A DNA stretch of 64,000 bases. Source: Tropicimonas sediminicola (lineage in GTDB: Bacteria > Pseudomonadota > Alphaproteobacteria > Rhodobacterales > Rhodobacteraceae). Under the pieces are notes generated by a model, which searched no databases, was not told the DNA's origin, and saw only the letters and a program-made list of their open reading frames with translations. Shown piece after piece: positions 63,718 through 64,000 of this stretch. The DNA lies in contig NZ_FZOY01000003.1 in the NCBI RefSeq assembly GCF_900188335.1, forward strand, positions 434,001 to 498,000, written 5' to 3'. Every line of letters begins with the position of its first letter. Within the stretch, counting starts at the first letter, position 1. The position numbers and the translations under genes are program-made.

Positions 63718-64000
63718 GTGAAGGCACTGGCATCGACGATCGGGTTTGTCGCCCTGGCCATGGCTCTTGCGGGCTGCGAGCGTGAAACGCCGCTCCCGGG
63801 CGAGCGGCTCGAGATCCGTTCGCCGGAGGCGATGGCGATCGTGGGCGCGGAGGGCGCTCCCGCCATCCAGGGCGTCACGCCCGCCTCTGCGACCCGGCGC
63901 GACGTGCCCTTCTCCATGCCCGGCCAGGTTAACCATGCCGCCTGGACCCATCGCGGCGGCTCGCCCACGCACCGGCTCAGCCACCCCGCGCTCGGCACCA
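63718..64000 (+). CDS. bamB: BamB-like PQQ-repeat lipoprotein (partial)
   Basis: The first 94 codons are visible; the gene continues past the window. It starts with GTG at 63718, seven bases after GAGGGA. The signal peptide ends in LAGC (cysteine 20), so it is a lipoprotein. The segment VNHAAWTHRGGSPTHRLSHP matches the first blade of BamB-type beta-propellers in Rhodobacterales. BamB supports insertion of outer-membrane proteins. The preceding YfgM-like gene supports the call. Confidence 0.75.
   Translation, partial: MKALASTIGFVALAMALAGCERETPLPGERLEIRSPEAMAIVGAEGAPAIQGVTPASATRRDVPFSMPGQVNHAAWTHRGGSPTHRLSHPALGT

Noticed and set aside
1-64000. CRISPR array, insertion sequence, integrase or prophage
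   Set aside because: No direct repeats with regular spacers, no transposase or integrase motif and no phage structural gene was found. The only mobile-looking parts are the short hairpin repeats.

Overview
This window is GC-rich chromosomal DNA from an alphaproteobacterium, almost certainly a member of the Rhodobacterales (Roseobacter/Paracoccus relatives). The main reasons are a 14-gene complex I locus interrupted by the small accessory genes typical of that order (DUF5333-like, DUF5337-like, a small lipoprotein), NuoE with a C-terminal helix-hairpin-helix extension, the run birA-coaX-rnj directly after nuoN, and Hint-domain and DUF1127 proteins. No rRNA, tRNA, CRISPR array, insertion sequence or prophage was recognised. 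All identifications come from reading the sequence and from memory of the families; no database search was run.

Layout. 1-3002: end of a leucine/isovalerate degradation (liu) operon: biotin-carrying end of methylcrotonyl-CoA carboxylase, a GST, HMG-CoA lyase and methylglutaconyl-CoA hydratase. 3161-22586: nuoA to nuoN, all intact, with nine non-nuo reading frames between them, plus one 31-codon candidate. Between nuoC and nuoD are a PAPS sulfotransferase and a hotdog thioesterase resembling fluoroacetyl-CoA thioesterase FlK. A strong terminator after nuoF and a promoter-like sequence before nuoG suggest two transcription units. 22573-26426: birA, coaX, rnj and an unknown gene. 26503-33000: minus-strand genes selD, rhlE, an ExoD-like protein, an unknown gene, a GFA-family protein and prfC. 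33100-36600: a SugE/Gdx exporter preceded by two ACGR-loop hairpins resembling a guanidine-II riboswitch, an EamA permease, a secreted-looking LVIVD beta-propeller protein and a DUF1127 peptide. 36600-37675: a 460-base non-coding stretch with eight TTTCGR/YCGAAA half-sites ahead of an orphan ParA-like ATPase. 37722-44962: Hint protein, SDR, PqiA-like, radA, cvpA, purF and an SH3/DUF1236 protein. 45064-48216: SLC13/TrkA-C permease, a PilP-like mini-protein and a second SDR. 48536-53873: surE-pcm-nlpD converging on a P-loop ATPase-tatC-tatB-tatA operon. 54212-57312: a lone ABC ATPase and a divergent Atm1-type exporter. 57607-62686: an RND efflux pump and its adaptor. 62977-64000: a YfgM-like protein and the start of a BamB-like lipoprotein.

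The clearest unexplained signals are: (i) a family of dispersed intergenic elements, each with two variable hairpins around a conserved CCCAACC core, seen six times plus one half copy; (ii) the half-site array upstream of the ParA-like gene; (iii) the sulfotransferase/FlK-like insertion in the nuo operon; and (iv) the putative guanidine riboswitch.
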